From [Clostridium] ultunense DSM 10521 (GTDB lineage: Bacteria; Bacillota; Clostridia; Tissierellales; Tepidimicrobiaceae): a stretch of DNA of 64,000 nucleotides. Shown here piece by piece: positions 45,171-53,795 of the stretch. The stretch lies in the NCBI RefSeq assembly GCF_000511955.1, contig NZ_AZSU01000003.1, positions 148,812-212,811 on the forward strand, written 5' to 3'. The notes below the pieces were generated by a model that searched no databases, was not told the DNA's origin, and saw nothing but the letters and a program-made list of their open reading frames with translations. Made by a program: the position numbers and the translations under genes. Position 1 is the first letter of the stretch. Each line of letters starts with the position of its first letter.

Positions 45171-45900
45171 AATAGTATTATTGACGATATTTATTATTAT
45201 TCTAATGGGTGAGGTCTCCTATGCCCAACCGAACCTGTCTTTATTGGATAGGATTGTTGGTAGTGAACCTGAGAATTATGTTTCTTCCTTACAAATTTTG
45301 TTCCTATTGACTGTGCTTACATTAGCTCCATCAATTTTAATAATGATGACCAGCTTTACAAGGTTGATCATAGTACTCTCCTTTATAAGGAATGCATTGG
45401 GGCTTCAACAAACACCGCCAAACCAGGTCATAATAGGACTAGCTTTATTTTTAACTTTTTTTATTATGGCACCAATAGGATCACAAATAAATGAGGAAGC
45501 AATTCAACCTTATCTAAGGGAGGAGATAAGCCAAGAATTAGCTTTAGAGAAAGCTTTAGAGCCTATAAGGGAGTTTATGTTTAGACAGACTAGGGACAAG
45601 GATTTAGGACTTTTTTTAAATATGAAGAAATTAGATGGAGTAACTAGTCTTGAAGATATTCCAAACCATGTATTGATACCAGCTTTTATAATTAGTGAAT
45701 TGAAGACTGCATTCCAAATAGGGTTTGTTATCTACATTCCCTTTCTGGTAATAGATATGGTTGTGTCTAGCACTTTGATGTCAATGGGTATGATGATGTT
45801 ACCACCTGTAATAATTTCACTACCTTTTAAGATATTATTATTTGTTTTGGTGGATGGTTGGAATTTAATTGTCAAGTCTTTAGTACTTGGTTTTAAATAG
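45154..45900 (+). CDS. fliP: Flagellar export gate protein FliP
   Basis: A 248-residue core gate protein. A cleavable signal peptide is likely (residues 1-24, ending SYA before QPN). Hallmarks are SSLQILFLLTVLTLAPSILI, MMTSFTRLIIVLSF and RNALGLQQTPPNQVIIGLAL. Five FliP copies form the pore with FliQ and FliR. The ATG at 45154 lies within the end of fliO behind AAGGAAG; an earlier start at 45133 is unlikely. Confidence 0.96.
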   Translation: MKKTTKIVLLTIFIIILMGEVSYAQPNLSLLDRIVGSEPENYVSSLQILFLLTVLTLAPSILIMMTSFTRLIIVLSFIRNALGLQQTPPNQVIIGLALFLTFFIMAPIGSQINEEAIQPYLREEISQELALEKALEPIREFMFRQTRDKDLGLFLNMKKLDGVTSLEDIPNHVLIPAFIISELKTAFQIGFVIYIPFLVIDMVVSSTLMSMGMMMLPPVIISLPFKILLFVLVDGWNLIVKSLVLGFK

Positions 45901-45910
45901 GGGTGATGAA

Positions 45911-46180
45911 ATGAATCAAGGAGATGTATTGAAATTAGCTCAAGATGCCATAAAAACTATTTTAATGGTGTCAGCACCTATGTTAATATTTAGCTTAGTA
46001 GTTGGATTAATAGTGAGTATTATACAGGCTGTAACCCAGATTCAGGAAGCTACTTTGGCTTTTGTACCTAAGATCGTTGCTGTTCTATTATCCTTGATAA
46101 TATTTGGACCCTGGATACTGAAAGTTATTACTCAATTTACTACTGATTTGCTTACTAATGTTAATTTTTATATACAATAG
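45911..46180 (+). CDS. fliQ: Flagellar export gate protein FliQ
   Basis: An 89-residue protein, the exact usual length, with two hydrophobic hairpin helices (residues about 15-38 and 53-77) and the motif SIIQAVTQIQEATLAFVPKI. It wraps the FliP-FliR pore. The ATG at 45911 follows GGGGTGATG. fliR starts 13 bases later. Confidence 0.96.
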   Translation: MNQGDVLKLAQDAIKTILMVSAPMLIFSLVVGLIVSIIQAVTQIQEATLAFVPKIVAVLLSLIIFGPWILKVITQFTTDLLTNVNFYIQ

Positions 46181-46193
46181 ATAGGTGTTGAAT

Positions 46194-46973
46194 ATGCTAA
46201 ATATCTTTGAATTGCTATTTGATAAAAACGAAATTTTTTTATTAGTTCTAGTTAGAACTTCAGGAATATTTGTTGTTTCGCCTTTTTTCAGCTCTCAAAA
46301 TGTACCTAATACTTTGAAAGCAGGCTTCTCTTTTATACTATCAATACTCTTAACTTTGTCCTTAGATATTGAGGTAGAAATTCTAAGGACTACATTCGCA
46401 ATCCTAATAATTAAAGAATTGATGGTAGGCCTTATTATCGGATTTATCAGCTATGCTTTTTTTTCTACTTTCTATGTGACGGGACAAATTGTAGATATGA
46501 AGATTGGATTTGGTATGGTAAATGTTATTGACCCTCAACATAGAGTTCAGGTTCCCGTTATGGGAAATTTTTATTACATATTAGCTTTTTTACTTTTATT
46601 AACTATTAATGGTCATCACGCCATTATTAATGGACTAATAGATAGTTATAAATTTATTCCCATTGGTAAATTTACATTTAATTTAGACACTGGATTTTTT
46701 TTAATAGATATTTTATCTAAATCATTTATTACCGGTTTTAAACTAAGTGCACCTGTTGTTGTTACTATATTTTTAACTGATTTATTATTAGGTATTCTAG
46801 CTAGAACTATTCCACAGATGAATGTTTTTGTAGTAGGTTTGCCTTTGAAGATTTTAATTGGATTAATAGTTATTGGTCTATCTATACCAATCTTTTACTC
46901 ATTAACAACTGGTGTTTTTAATAATACAATTGAAGAAATTTATAATTTTCTAAATTCCTTTGTTAAAGGTTGA
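46194..46973 (+). CDS. fliR: Flagellar export gate protein FliR
   Basis: A 259-residue membrane protein with six or so hydrophobic segments and the conserved VRTSGIFVVSPFFSSQNVP at the start, then GFISYAFFSTFYVTGQIVD in the middle. It completes the export gate. The ATG at 46194 follows AGGTG; an in-frame GTG at 46185 overlaps the ribosome binding site. flhB starts five bases after its stop. Confidence 0.94.
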   Translation: MLNIFELLFDKNEIFLLVLVRTSGIFVVSPFFSSQNVPNTLKAGFSFILSILLTLSLDIEVEILRTTFAILIIKELMVGLIIGFISYAFFSTFYVTGQIVDMKIGFGMVNVIDPQHRVQVPVMGNFYYILAFLLLLTINGHHAIINGLIDSYKFIPIGKFTFNLDTGFFLIDILSKSFITGFKLSAPVVVTIFLTDLLLGILARTIPQMNVFVVGLPLKILIGLIVIGLSIPIFYSLTTGVFNNTIEEIYNFLNSFVKG

Positions 46974-46977
46974 TATT

Positions 46978-48066
46978 ATGGAAATGAAAATCAATTTACA
47001 GCTATTTGCAGAGGCGGAAAAAACTGAAAAACCCACTCCTAAAAAGCGAAGGGATGCAAGGGAAGAAGGGCAAGTATTACAAAGTAAGGAATTAACCTCT
47101 ACTTTTATACTATTTGCTACCTTCTTAGGATTAAAAGTCTTCGGTAAATATATATTAAATTATCTAATGAAATTTACAACTAATGTCTATAAAATAATTG
47201 AGAATGTAGATGAACTATTTTACGAAAACAATTGGATGACCAATTATACCAAAATTGTTACAGTTTTTTTTGGATTAGCTGCTCCAATTATATTTGTATC
47301 ATTTTCATCTGCCCTTATTATTAGTCATTTGCAGGTAGGATTCTTATTTACTACTAAACCGCTGAAGGTGAAATTAAATAGGATAAATCCGATAGAAGGA
47401 TTTAAAAGGTTGTTTTCTAAAAGAGCTTTAATGGAATTGATAAAATCAATTTTAAAAATCCTATTAATCGGTTATGTGGCTTATTCCTTTATTAAGAAAA
47501 ACTTTATACAAGTGATGAATCTTCAAAGATTAGAATTATCTATAATTATAAAAAACTTTTCTAGTTTAGTCTTTAGTTTTTCTATGAGGATTGTAGGGGT
47601 ATTAATATTTCTATCTCTACTAGATTATCTATTCCAATGGAGAGAACATGAGAAAAACTTAATGATGACAAAACAGGAAATAAAAGAAGAATACAAACAG
47701 ACGGAAGGTGACCCGTTAATTAAATCAAAGATAAGAGAGAAACAGAGAAGAATTGCAATGTCCCGGATGATTCAAGATGTACCAAAAGCTGATGTAATTA
47801 TAACGAATCCTACTCATATAGCCATTGCAATAAAGTACGATAAAGAACTATATGATGCACCCTATGTATTGGCCAAAGGGGTTGATATAATTGCTGAAAA
47901 CATCAAAAAAGTTGGCATAGAACATTCTATTCCTTTAATCGAGAATAAGCCTCTAGCGAAGACCTTATATGATACAGCTGAAATTGGAAGCTTAATACCA
48001 GAAGAGTTATATGAAGCAGTAGCTGAGGTATTAGCATATGTCTATAGTTTGAAGGATAATTATTAG
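46978..48066 (+). CDS. flhB: Flagellar export switch protein FlhB
   Basis: A 362-residue protein with four transmembrane helices and a cytoplasmic tail containing NPTHIAIAIKYDKELYDAPY, where self-cleavage between Asn and Pro switches export from hook to filament. The start (Q)LFAEAEKTEKPTPKKRRDA is typical. The ATG at 46978 is chosen; a second ATG is at 46984. Compare the stand-alone FlhB-tail gene at 20125, which lacks the Asn-Pro-Thr-His site. Confidence 0.97.
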   Translation: MEMKINLQLFAEAEKTEKPTPKKRRDAREEGQVLQSKELTSTFILFATFLGLKVFGKYILNYLMKFTTNVYKIIENVDELFYENNWMTNYTKIVTVFFGLAAPIIFVSFSSALIISHLQVGFLFTTKPLKVKLNRINPIEGFKRLFSKRALMELIKSILKILLIGYVAYSFIKKNFIQVMNLQRLELSIIIKNFSSLVFSFSMRIVGVLIFLSLLDYLFQWREHEKNLMMTKQEIKEEYKQTEGDPLIKSKIREKQRRIAMSRMIQDVPKADVIITNPTHIAIAIKYDKELYDAPYVLAKGVDIIAENIKKVGIEHSIPLIENKPLAKTLYDTAEIGSLIPEELYEAVAEVLAYVYSLKDNY

Positions 48067-48077
48067 GAGGAAAGATA

Positions 48078-50102
48078 ATGAAATTTGGTGATATTATTGT
48101 TGCCCTAGGTATTATTGGAATTGTTTTAATAATAATAATACCTATACCAAATGGGCTATTAAGCGTTCTATTAAGTATTAATATAGCTTTATCTTTACTT
48201 ATTCTATTGGTCTCCATGTATGCGAAAGATGTGCTAGAAATTTCCATATTTCCATCTTTACTTCTAATTGCAACTCTTTATAGGTTAGCATTAAATATAT
48301 CTACTACTAGGGGTATATTAACCGATGCAGATGCAGGTAAAGTGGTAGAAGCTTTTGGAAAGTTTGTAATACAGAACAACCCAGTAGTAGGTTTTATTAT
48401 ATTTCTAATAATCATAGTAATACAGTTTGTTGTAATAACCAAGGGCGCAGAAAGGGTTGCTGAAGTATCTGCAAGGTTTACATTAGATGCAATGCCTGGA
48501 AAACAGATGGCTATCGATGCAGATTTAAATTCAGGGTTGATTACAGAGGAAGAGGCAAGAAAGAGAAGAAAGGATATTCAAAAATATGCAGATTTTTATG
48601 GGGCAATGGATGGAGCTACTAAGTTTGTTAAAGGAGATGCTATTGCTGGTATAATAATTACCATAATTAATATAGTTGCAGGCTTGATAATTGGCGTAAC
48701 CTCAGGCATGCCTTTAAACGAGGCTATGCAAACCTATACCCTATTAACAGTTGGTGATGGATTGGTTAGTCAAATACCAGCGTTGTTGATTTCAACGGCC
48801 ACTGGTTTGGTAGTTACTAGGGCTGCTACTGAATCCAATTTAGGTCAAGATTTGATTAAACAGTTATTCAGCAATAACTCAAAATTGCTTTATGTAATAG
48901 GTGGAGTAGTTGCCTTCTTAGGTATATTTACCACCTTACCAACTCTTACTTATTTGATTCTTGGATTTATATTTGTATTTTTAGGGTATTCAATGGAAAA
49001 AGGGGTTAAAGAAGAAATAGAAGAACCAATAGAGGAAATGTCAGAAGCAGAAGAATTGAGAAAACCTGAAAATGTACTAGGGCTATTGAAAGTAGATGAT
49101 ATTGAATTAGAGTTTGGCTATGGATTAATACCCTTGGCTGATGTAAATCAAGGAGGGGATCTACTAGATAGAATTGTTATGATACGAAGGCAAATAGCCA
49201 TGGAGCTGGGTTTAATAGTTCCTATTGTTCGACTGAGGGATAATATTCAACTAAATCCTAATGAATATATAATAAAGATAAAGGGAGTACAAGTATCAAA
49301 GGGAGAAGTTTATTTTGATCACTATTTGGCAATGGATCCTGGTACAGGAGAAGGAGAATTAGAAGGTATTGAGACCATAGAACCTGCTTTTGGTTTACCT
49401 GCTAAATGGATAGCTGAAAGTGAAAGAGAAAAGGCTGAGATTTTTGGTTATACAGTTGTGGATCCTCCATCTGTAATAGCCACCCATCTAACTGAGGTTA
49501 TAAAGGAAAGGGCTTATGATTTAATAGGTAGGCAAGATGTAAAACTATTAATAGACAATGTAAAGGAAGAATATCCAGCTGTAGTTGAAGAAGTTGTACC
49601 CAAGGTTTTATCTATTGGTGAGGTACAGAAAGTATTATCTAACTTACTTAAAGAACAGATTAGTATCAGAGATATGGTAACTATTTTAGAAACTTTAGCC
49701 GATTATGGTAATGTAACAAGGGATACAGATTTATTAACAGAATACGTGAGACAAAGATTATCAGGTTACATAACTAACAAATACGTTGAAAATAGTGCTT
49801 TGAATGTAGTAACCTTAGATAGTGAAGTTGAAGAGATTATTATGAATTCCATCAATAAAACTGAAACTGGTTCTTATTTATCCTTAGAACCTAGTACAGC
49901 TCAGAGAATTCTAAATAATACTTTAAAAACAGTACAAAAATTAACTTCTATTGGAGAACAGCCTATTATATTAACTGCTCCAATAGTTAGACTGTATTTT
50001 AAACGCTTAACAGAACAATTAACTAGAGATTTAATTGTACTCTCCTATAATGAAATAGAACCATCGGTAGAAGTTCAATCTGTTGGGATGGTGAATTTAT
50101 AA
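48078..50102 (+). CDS. flhA: Flagellar export protein FlhA
   Basis: A 674-residue protein with about eight transmembrane segments in the first 320 residues, the FHIPEP-type region (FTLDAMPGKQMAIDADLNSG, at about residue 135) and a large cytoplasmic domain that docks export chaperones. The length is normal. GGAGG precedes the ATG. It overlaps flhF by one base (TAATG). Confidence 0.97.
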   Translation: MKFGDIIVALGIIGIVLIIIIPIPNGLLSVLLSINIALSLLILLVSMYAKDVLEISIFPSLLLIATLYRLALNISTTRGILTDADAGKVVEAFGKFVIQNNPVVGFIIFLIIIVIQFVVITKGAERVAEVSARFTLDAMPGKQMAIDADLNSGLITEEEARKRRKDIQKYADFYGAMDGATKFVKGDAIAGIIITIINIVAGLIIGVTSGMPLNEAMQTYTLLTVGDGLVSQIPALLISTATGLVVTRAATESNLGQDLIKQLFSNNSKLLYVIGGVVAFLGIFTTLPTLTYLILGFIFVFLGYSMEKGVKEEIEEPIEEMSEAEELRKPENVLGLLKVDDIELEFGYGLIPLADVNQGGDLLDRIVMIRRQIAMELGLIVPIVRLRDNIQLNPNEYIIKIKGVQVSKGEVYFDHYLAMDPGTGEGELEGIETIEPAFGLPAKWIAESEREKAEIFGYTVVDPPSVIATHLTEVIKERAYDLIGRQDVKLLIDNVKEEYPAVVEEVVPKVLSIGEVQKVLSNLLKEQISIRDMVTILETLADYGNVTRDTDLLTEYVRQRLSGYITNKYVENSALNVVTLDSEVEEIIMNSINKTETGSYLSLEPSTAQRILNNTLKTVQKLTSIGEQPIILTAPIVRLYFKRLTEQLTRDLIVLSYNEIEPSVEVQSVGMVNL

Positions 50103-51178
50103 TGAAAGTAAAAAAATATACTGGATATACTACCCATGAAGCTATGACTAAGTTAAAGAGGGAGCTTGGCTCGGATGCTGTAGTTTTAAACACTAGGACG
50201 GTTCGGCAAAAAGGATTTTTAGGTTTTTTTAGAAAACCTTTAGTTGAGATTACTGCCGCTTATGAAAAAAAGGATTTATTGTCCTTTAAAAGCAGAGAAG
50301 AGGATAGCCTTAGTAGAATAAACAATGAATTGAATACTCTTAGGAATATGGTTGAACAAATATCTAGTCGTGTAAAAGAAAAAGACTCAGAAATTCCAGG
50401 AGAACTTGATAAATACAGAATGAAACTAATTGAAAATGGGGTAGAATATCTTACTGCAACTTCAATACTAAAAAAACTGAGTGATCAAATAAACTTTAGC
50501 CATAAGGACCATATTACTATTAAGATGATTATAAAACAAACTCTTATGGAGTATATTGGGCAGGTTGAACCTTTAAGTTTAGATAATTCCTATCAGAAAG
50601 TAATATTTTTCGTTGGTCCTACAGGAGTTGGGAAAACAACCACATTAGCAAAAATTGCAGCCCAGTTAGTTATGGAAGATGAGTATGATATAGGATTAAT
50701 TACTTCTGATACCTATAGGATTGCTGCTATTGATCAGCTAAAAACTTATAGTGATATATTGCAGTTACCTCTAAAAATTATTTATAATGAAGAGGATATG
50801 TACAAAACTTTGGTCACGTTTAAGGACAAGGATATTATTCTTGTAGATACTGCTGGTAGAAATCATAGGGATATAGATGAGGAAGATGAAATATTTAAAA
50901 TAATGAACTCTATTAAAAACAAAGAGGTATTTTTAGTTTTAAGCGGTACTACAGAGTATAAAACTTTAAAATCAATTATTAGACATTATGATTTTATTAA
51001 AGATTATAAAATTATTTTTACTAAGATTGATGAATGTGAAGGTTTAGGTAATATTTTAAATACAAAATATCTAACTAACAATCCGGTTTCCTATGTAACT
51101 ACTGGGCAGAATGTACCAGATGATATTGAAGTATTGAATAAAGAAAAAGTAGTTAGCTCTTTAATAGGGGAGATATAG
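50102..51178 (+). CDS. flhF: Flagellar GTPase FlhF
   Basis: A 358-residue SRP-family GTPase that helps set flagellar position. It has a basic B domain (about residues 1-120), then [35 protein letters not shown] and DTAGRNHRD. It is the third SRP-type GTPase of the window, beside ffh and ftsY. flhG starts right after its stop. Confidence 0.95.
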   Translation: MKVKKYTGYTTHEAMTKLKRELGSDAVVLNTRTVRQKGFLGFFRKPLVEITAAYEKKDLLSFKSREEDSLSRINNELNTLRNMVEQISSRVKEKDSEIPGELDKYRMKLIENGVEYLTATSILKKLSDQINFSHKDHITIKMIIKQTLMEYIGQVEPLSLDNSYQKVIFFVGPTGVGKTTTLAKIAAQLVMEDEYDIGLITSDTYRIAAIDQLKTYSDILQLPLKIIYNEEDMYKTLVTFKDKDIILVDTAGRNHRDIDEEDEIFKIMNSIKNKEVFLVLSGTTEYKTLKSIIRHYDFIKDYKIIFTKIDECEGLGNILNTKYLTNNPVSYVTTGQNVPDDIEVLNKEKVVSSLIGEI

Positions 51179-51179
51179 T

Positions 51180-52073
51180 ATGAAAGATCAAGCTGAAAAA
51201 CTTAGGCAATTGATGAAGGGGAAGGTTGGTAGAGAAACTAACTCTTTTTTTAAAAAGAAAGCTAAAGTGGTAGCTGTAACCAGTGGAAAGGGGGGAGTTG
51301 GAAAAACTAATTTTGCAATTAATTTAGCTATTTCCATAAAGCGATTAGGATATAAGGTTTTAGTCTTAGATGCAGATTTAGGATTGGCTAATATAGAAAT
51401 ACTGACGGGAATAAATATTAAATACACTATTGCAGATTTATTAGCCAGTGGTAAACGAATTGATGAAATTGTTGGTAACGGACCTGAAGGTATTAAAATA
51501 ATATCTGGTGGAACTGGTTTGCATGAATTATCAATTATGAATGATGAAAATATTGAAAGGTTATTAACCGAGATAGAAAGGTTGGAATCCCTAACGGACT
51601 TTATAATAATCGATACAGGAGCAGGAATATCTAATACGGTTTTAAATTTCGTTATGGCAGCTGATGAAGCCATACTTATAACTACCCCAGATCCTACCTC
51701 TATAATGGATGGCTATACCATGATAAAAGCTTTGACAAATAATGGATATAGAGGTAAACTAAATATAGTCACTAATATTGTCAACAGCAGAAAAGAGGCT
51801 ATGGACACTTTTAACAAACTAAATAAAGCTTCTAATAGTTTTTTAAAAATTGAACTCTACTTTTTAGGTTATTTGGAAAAAAACAATATTGTTAGTAAAG
51901 CTGTGAAAAATCAAACACCCTTTGTACTATCTAGCCCTAAGTCAACAATATCTAAAAGGATAAATATTATGGCCTTAAAGTTCATAGATTCTAATAGTGA
52001 TGTTGAAATAGAGAATGATATGGGTTTTACTCAGAAATTAAAAAACTTACTTTTTAGAAGAGGTGGTAGCTAA
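51180..52073 (+). CDS. flhG: Flagellum number regulator FlhG (YlxH, MinD-like ATPase)
   Basis: A 297-residue MinD/ParA-type ATPase. The deviant Walker A is TSGKGGVGKTNFAINLA, and residues 3-9 read DQAEKLR, the short N-terminal motif known to stimulate the FlhF GTPase. The C-terminal membrane-binding helix (TQKLKNLLFRRGG) is basic and amphipathic. The order flhA-flhF-flhG is the common one. Confidence 0.95.
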   Translation: MKDQAEKLRQLMKGKVGRETNSFFKKKAKVVAVTSGKGGVGKTNFAINLAISIKRLGYKVLVLDADLGLANIEILTGINIKYTIADLLASGKRIDEIVGNGPEGIKIISGGTGLHELSIMNDENIERLLTEIERLESLTDFIIIDTGAGISNTVLNFVMAADEAILITTPDPTSIMDGYTMIKALTNNGYRGKLNIVTNIVNSRKEAMDTFNKLNKASNSFLKIELYFLGYLEKNNIVSKAVKNQTPFVLSSPKSTISKRINIMALKFIDSNSDVEIENDMGFTQKLKNLLFRRGGS

Positions 52074-52074
52074 G

Positions 52075-52740
52075 ATGGTTAAAAAGATAAGTGAATTAAA
52101 CATTGGTGACAGGATTGAACTTATCAGAATAAATTCTAAAGGTAAGAAAAATTACATAAGCCAAATATTAGATATTATGGACGAGGAAGTATTTATTGTC
52201 AGTGGCCCTATTTATAAGAGCGAAATTGTCCTAATACACAAGGATGAGATAGTAAAGGTTAGTTATATAATAGATAATAAAGGAAGATATTCTTTTAATG
52301 CTAGAGTATTAAGAAGGGAATACGAAAGAGTTTATAAGTTGGAACTGCAAAAAATCTCAAATACCAAAAGATTTCAATTAAGGGGATTTTATAGGTTTGC
52401 TATTGATATTCCTGCAATAAAACAGTTTCCTATAAAACGAGGTAATAAAAAAGAAATTGTTACTGAAAAGTGTAGAACAAAGGATGTTAGTGGCGGAGGT
52501 TTAATGTTGTATTCAAACTACAAGCATGAAATTGGGGATATAGTATTATGCAAATTTAATATAGATGATCATCAAATTAATGCAAAGGGCAAAATAGTAA
52601 GGATAGAAAATATTGATACTTTTGATTATGATTATGGTTTAGGAATAAGGTTTATAGATATTAGCGAAAATGATAGGGATAGAATAATTCAGTTTATATT
52701 TTTGAAACAACGATTGTTAAGGGAAAAAGGACTGATCTAA
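52075..52740 (+). CDS. PilZ domain protein, YcgR-like
   Basis: A 221-residue protein with an N-terminal YcgR-like domain (about residues 1-95) and a C-terminal PilZ domain that should bind cyclic di-GMP: RGFYR (the Arg-x3-Arg motif) and later DVSGGGLML (Asp-x-Ser-x-x-Gly). Such proteins act as a brake on the motor when cyclic di-GMP is high. The ATG at 52075 lies one base after flhG, behind AGAGGTGG. It is inserted between flhG and cheB in the operon, so its supply is tied to motility. Confidence 0.87.
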   Translation: MVKKISELNIGDRIELIRINSKGKKNYISQILDIMDEEVFIVSGPIYKSEIVLIHKDEIVKVSYIIDNKGRYSFNARVLRREYERVYKLELQKISNTKRFQLRGFYRFAIDIPAIKQFPIKRGNKKEIVTEKCRTKDVSGGGLMLYSNYKHEIGDIVLCKFNIDDHQINAKGKIVRIENIDTFDYDYGLGIRFIDISENDRDRIIQFIFLKQRLLREKGLI

Positions 52741-53793
52741 TTGATAAAGATACTTATAGTTGATGATTCACCATTTATACGTAAAATATTGATGGATATA
52801 CTCAAGGCTGATGATGAAATACTAGTAGTTGGAGAAGCGAGAAATGGGAAAGAGGCTTTAGAAAAAATCCCCTTACTAAAACCAGATCTTATTACCCTTG
52901 ATGTCGAGATGCCGGTAATGGATGGTATAACTACATTAGAAAACATTGTTAAAAACCATAATATACCTGTTATTATGGTTAGCAATTTAACACAAGAATA
53001 TGCTACGTTAACATTAAAAGCACTAGAAAAAGGGGCTATTGATTTCATACCAAAACCTAAAAATATTTTTAATTTTAGTGGGGAAAAAATCAAATTGGAA
53101 ATGATCAATAAAATAAAGATAGCTGCGAAATCAAATAAAAATAATATTGGCCCTATTAACAAATCCATCATTAAACCCATAACTTTAGACTCTGCTATTA
53201 GCAAAGTTAATGAAGAAAACTTTGAGTATATAGTTGCAATTGGTACTTCCACTGGAGGGCCTAGGGCGCTACAAGAAGTTTTGCCTTTATTGCCTGAAAA
53301 CATTAATGGCTCTATCGTTGTAGTACAACATATGCCAGCTAAATTTACTAAATCATTGGCTGATAGATTAAATACCATATGTAAAATTAAAGTTAAAGAA
53401 GGTGAAGAAGGGGATAGACTAAGGAAGGGCCATTGTTATATTGCACCCGGAGATTTTCATATGGAAGTAGTTAGAAGGAAATCTGATTATTTTATTCAAT
53501 TGAATAAAGAACCAGCCATAAAAGGTCTAAGACCTTCTGTAGATGTTTTAATGGAATCTGTTGCAAAATTAGATGGTTTAAATAAGATGGGGGTTATTAT
53601 GACGGGTATGGGATCCGATGGTTCAAATGGTATTGTTCAAATAAAAAAAGCAAAAGGTTTTACAATTGCCCAAGACCAAGATTCATCTGTAGTTTTTGGA
53701 ATGCCCAAGTCAGCAATAGGTACTAAACATATTGATAAAATAGTTCCTTTATACAGTATAGCTCATGAAATAATAGGTAAGGTGGGGGTGTAA
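52741..53793 (+). CDS. cheB: Chemotaxis methylesterase CheB
   Basis: A 350-residue response regulator. The receiver has Asp8-Asp9 and phospho-acceptor Asp54 (ITLDVEMPVMDG); the esterase domain (from about residue 160) has the serine in AIGTSTGGPRAL, the histidine in VVVQHMPAKFTKSLADRL and the aspartate in TGMGSDGSNG. It removes methyl groups from receptors. The start is TTG at 52741, directly after the PilZ gene stop. The partner methyltransferase gene cheR is not in the window. Confidence 0.95.
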   Translation: MIKILIVDDSPFIRKILMDILKADDEILVVGEARNGKEALEKIPLLKPDLITLDVEMPVMDGITTLENIVKNHNIPVIMVSNLTQEYATLTLKALEKGAIDFIPKPKNIFNFSGEKIKLEMINKIKIAAKSNKNNIGPINKSIIKPITLDSAISKVNEENFEYIVAIGTSTGGPRALQEVLPLLPENINGSIVVVQHMPAKFTKSLADRLNTICKIKVKEGEEGDRLRKGHCYIAPGDFHMEVVRRKSDYFIQLNKEPAIKGLRPSVDVLMESVAKLDGLNKMGVIMTGMGSDGSNGIVQIKKAKGFTIAQDQDSSVVFGMPKSAIGTKHIDKIVPLYSIAHEIIGKVGV

Positions 53794-53795
53794 TA

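Noticed and set aside
51188-51673. Long open frame on the minus strand inside flhG (about 160 codons)
   Set aside because: It is antisense to a well-conserved gene, has no convincing ribosome binding site, and its serine-, isoleucine- and leucine-rich translation is typical of shadow frames in AT-rich DNA.
52737-53378. Minus-strand open frame over cheB (about 210 codons)
   Set aside because: Fully antisense to conserved cheB codons with no family match; a shadow frame.
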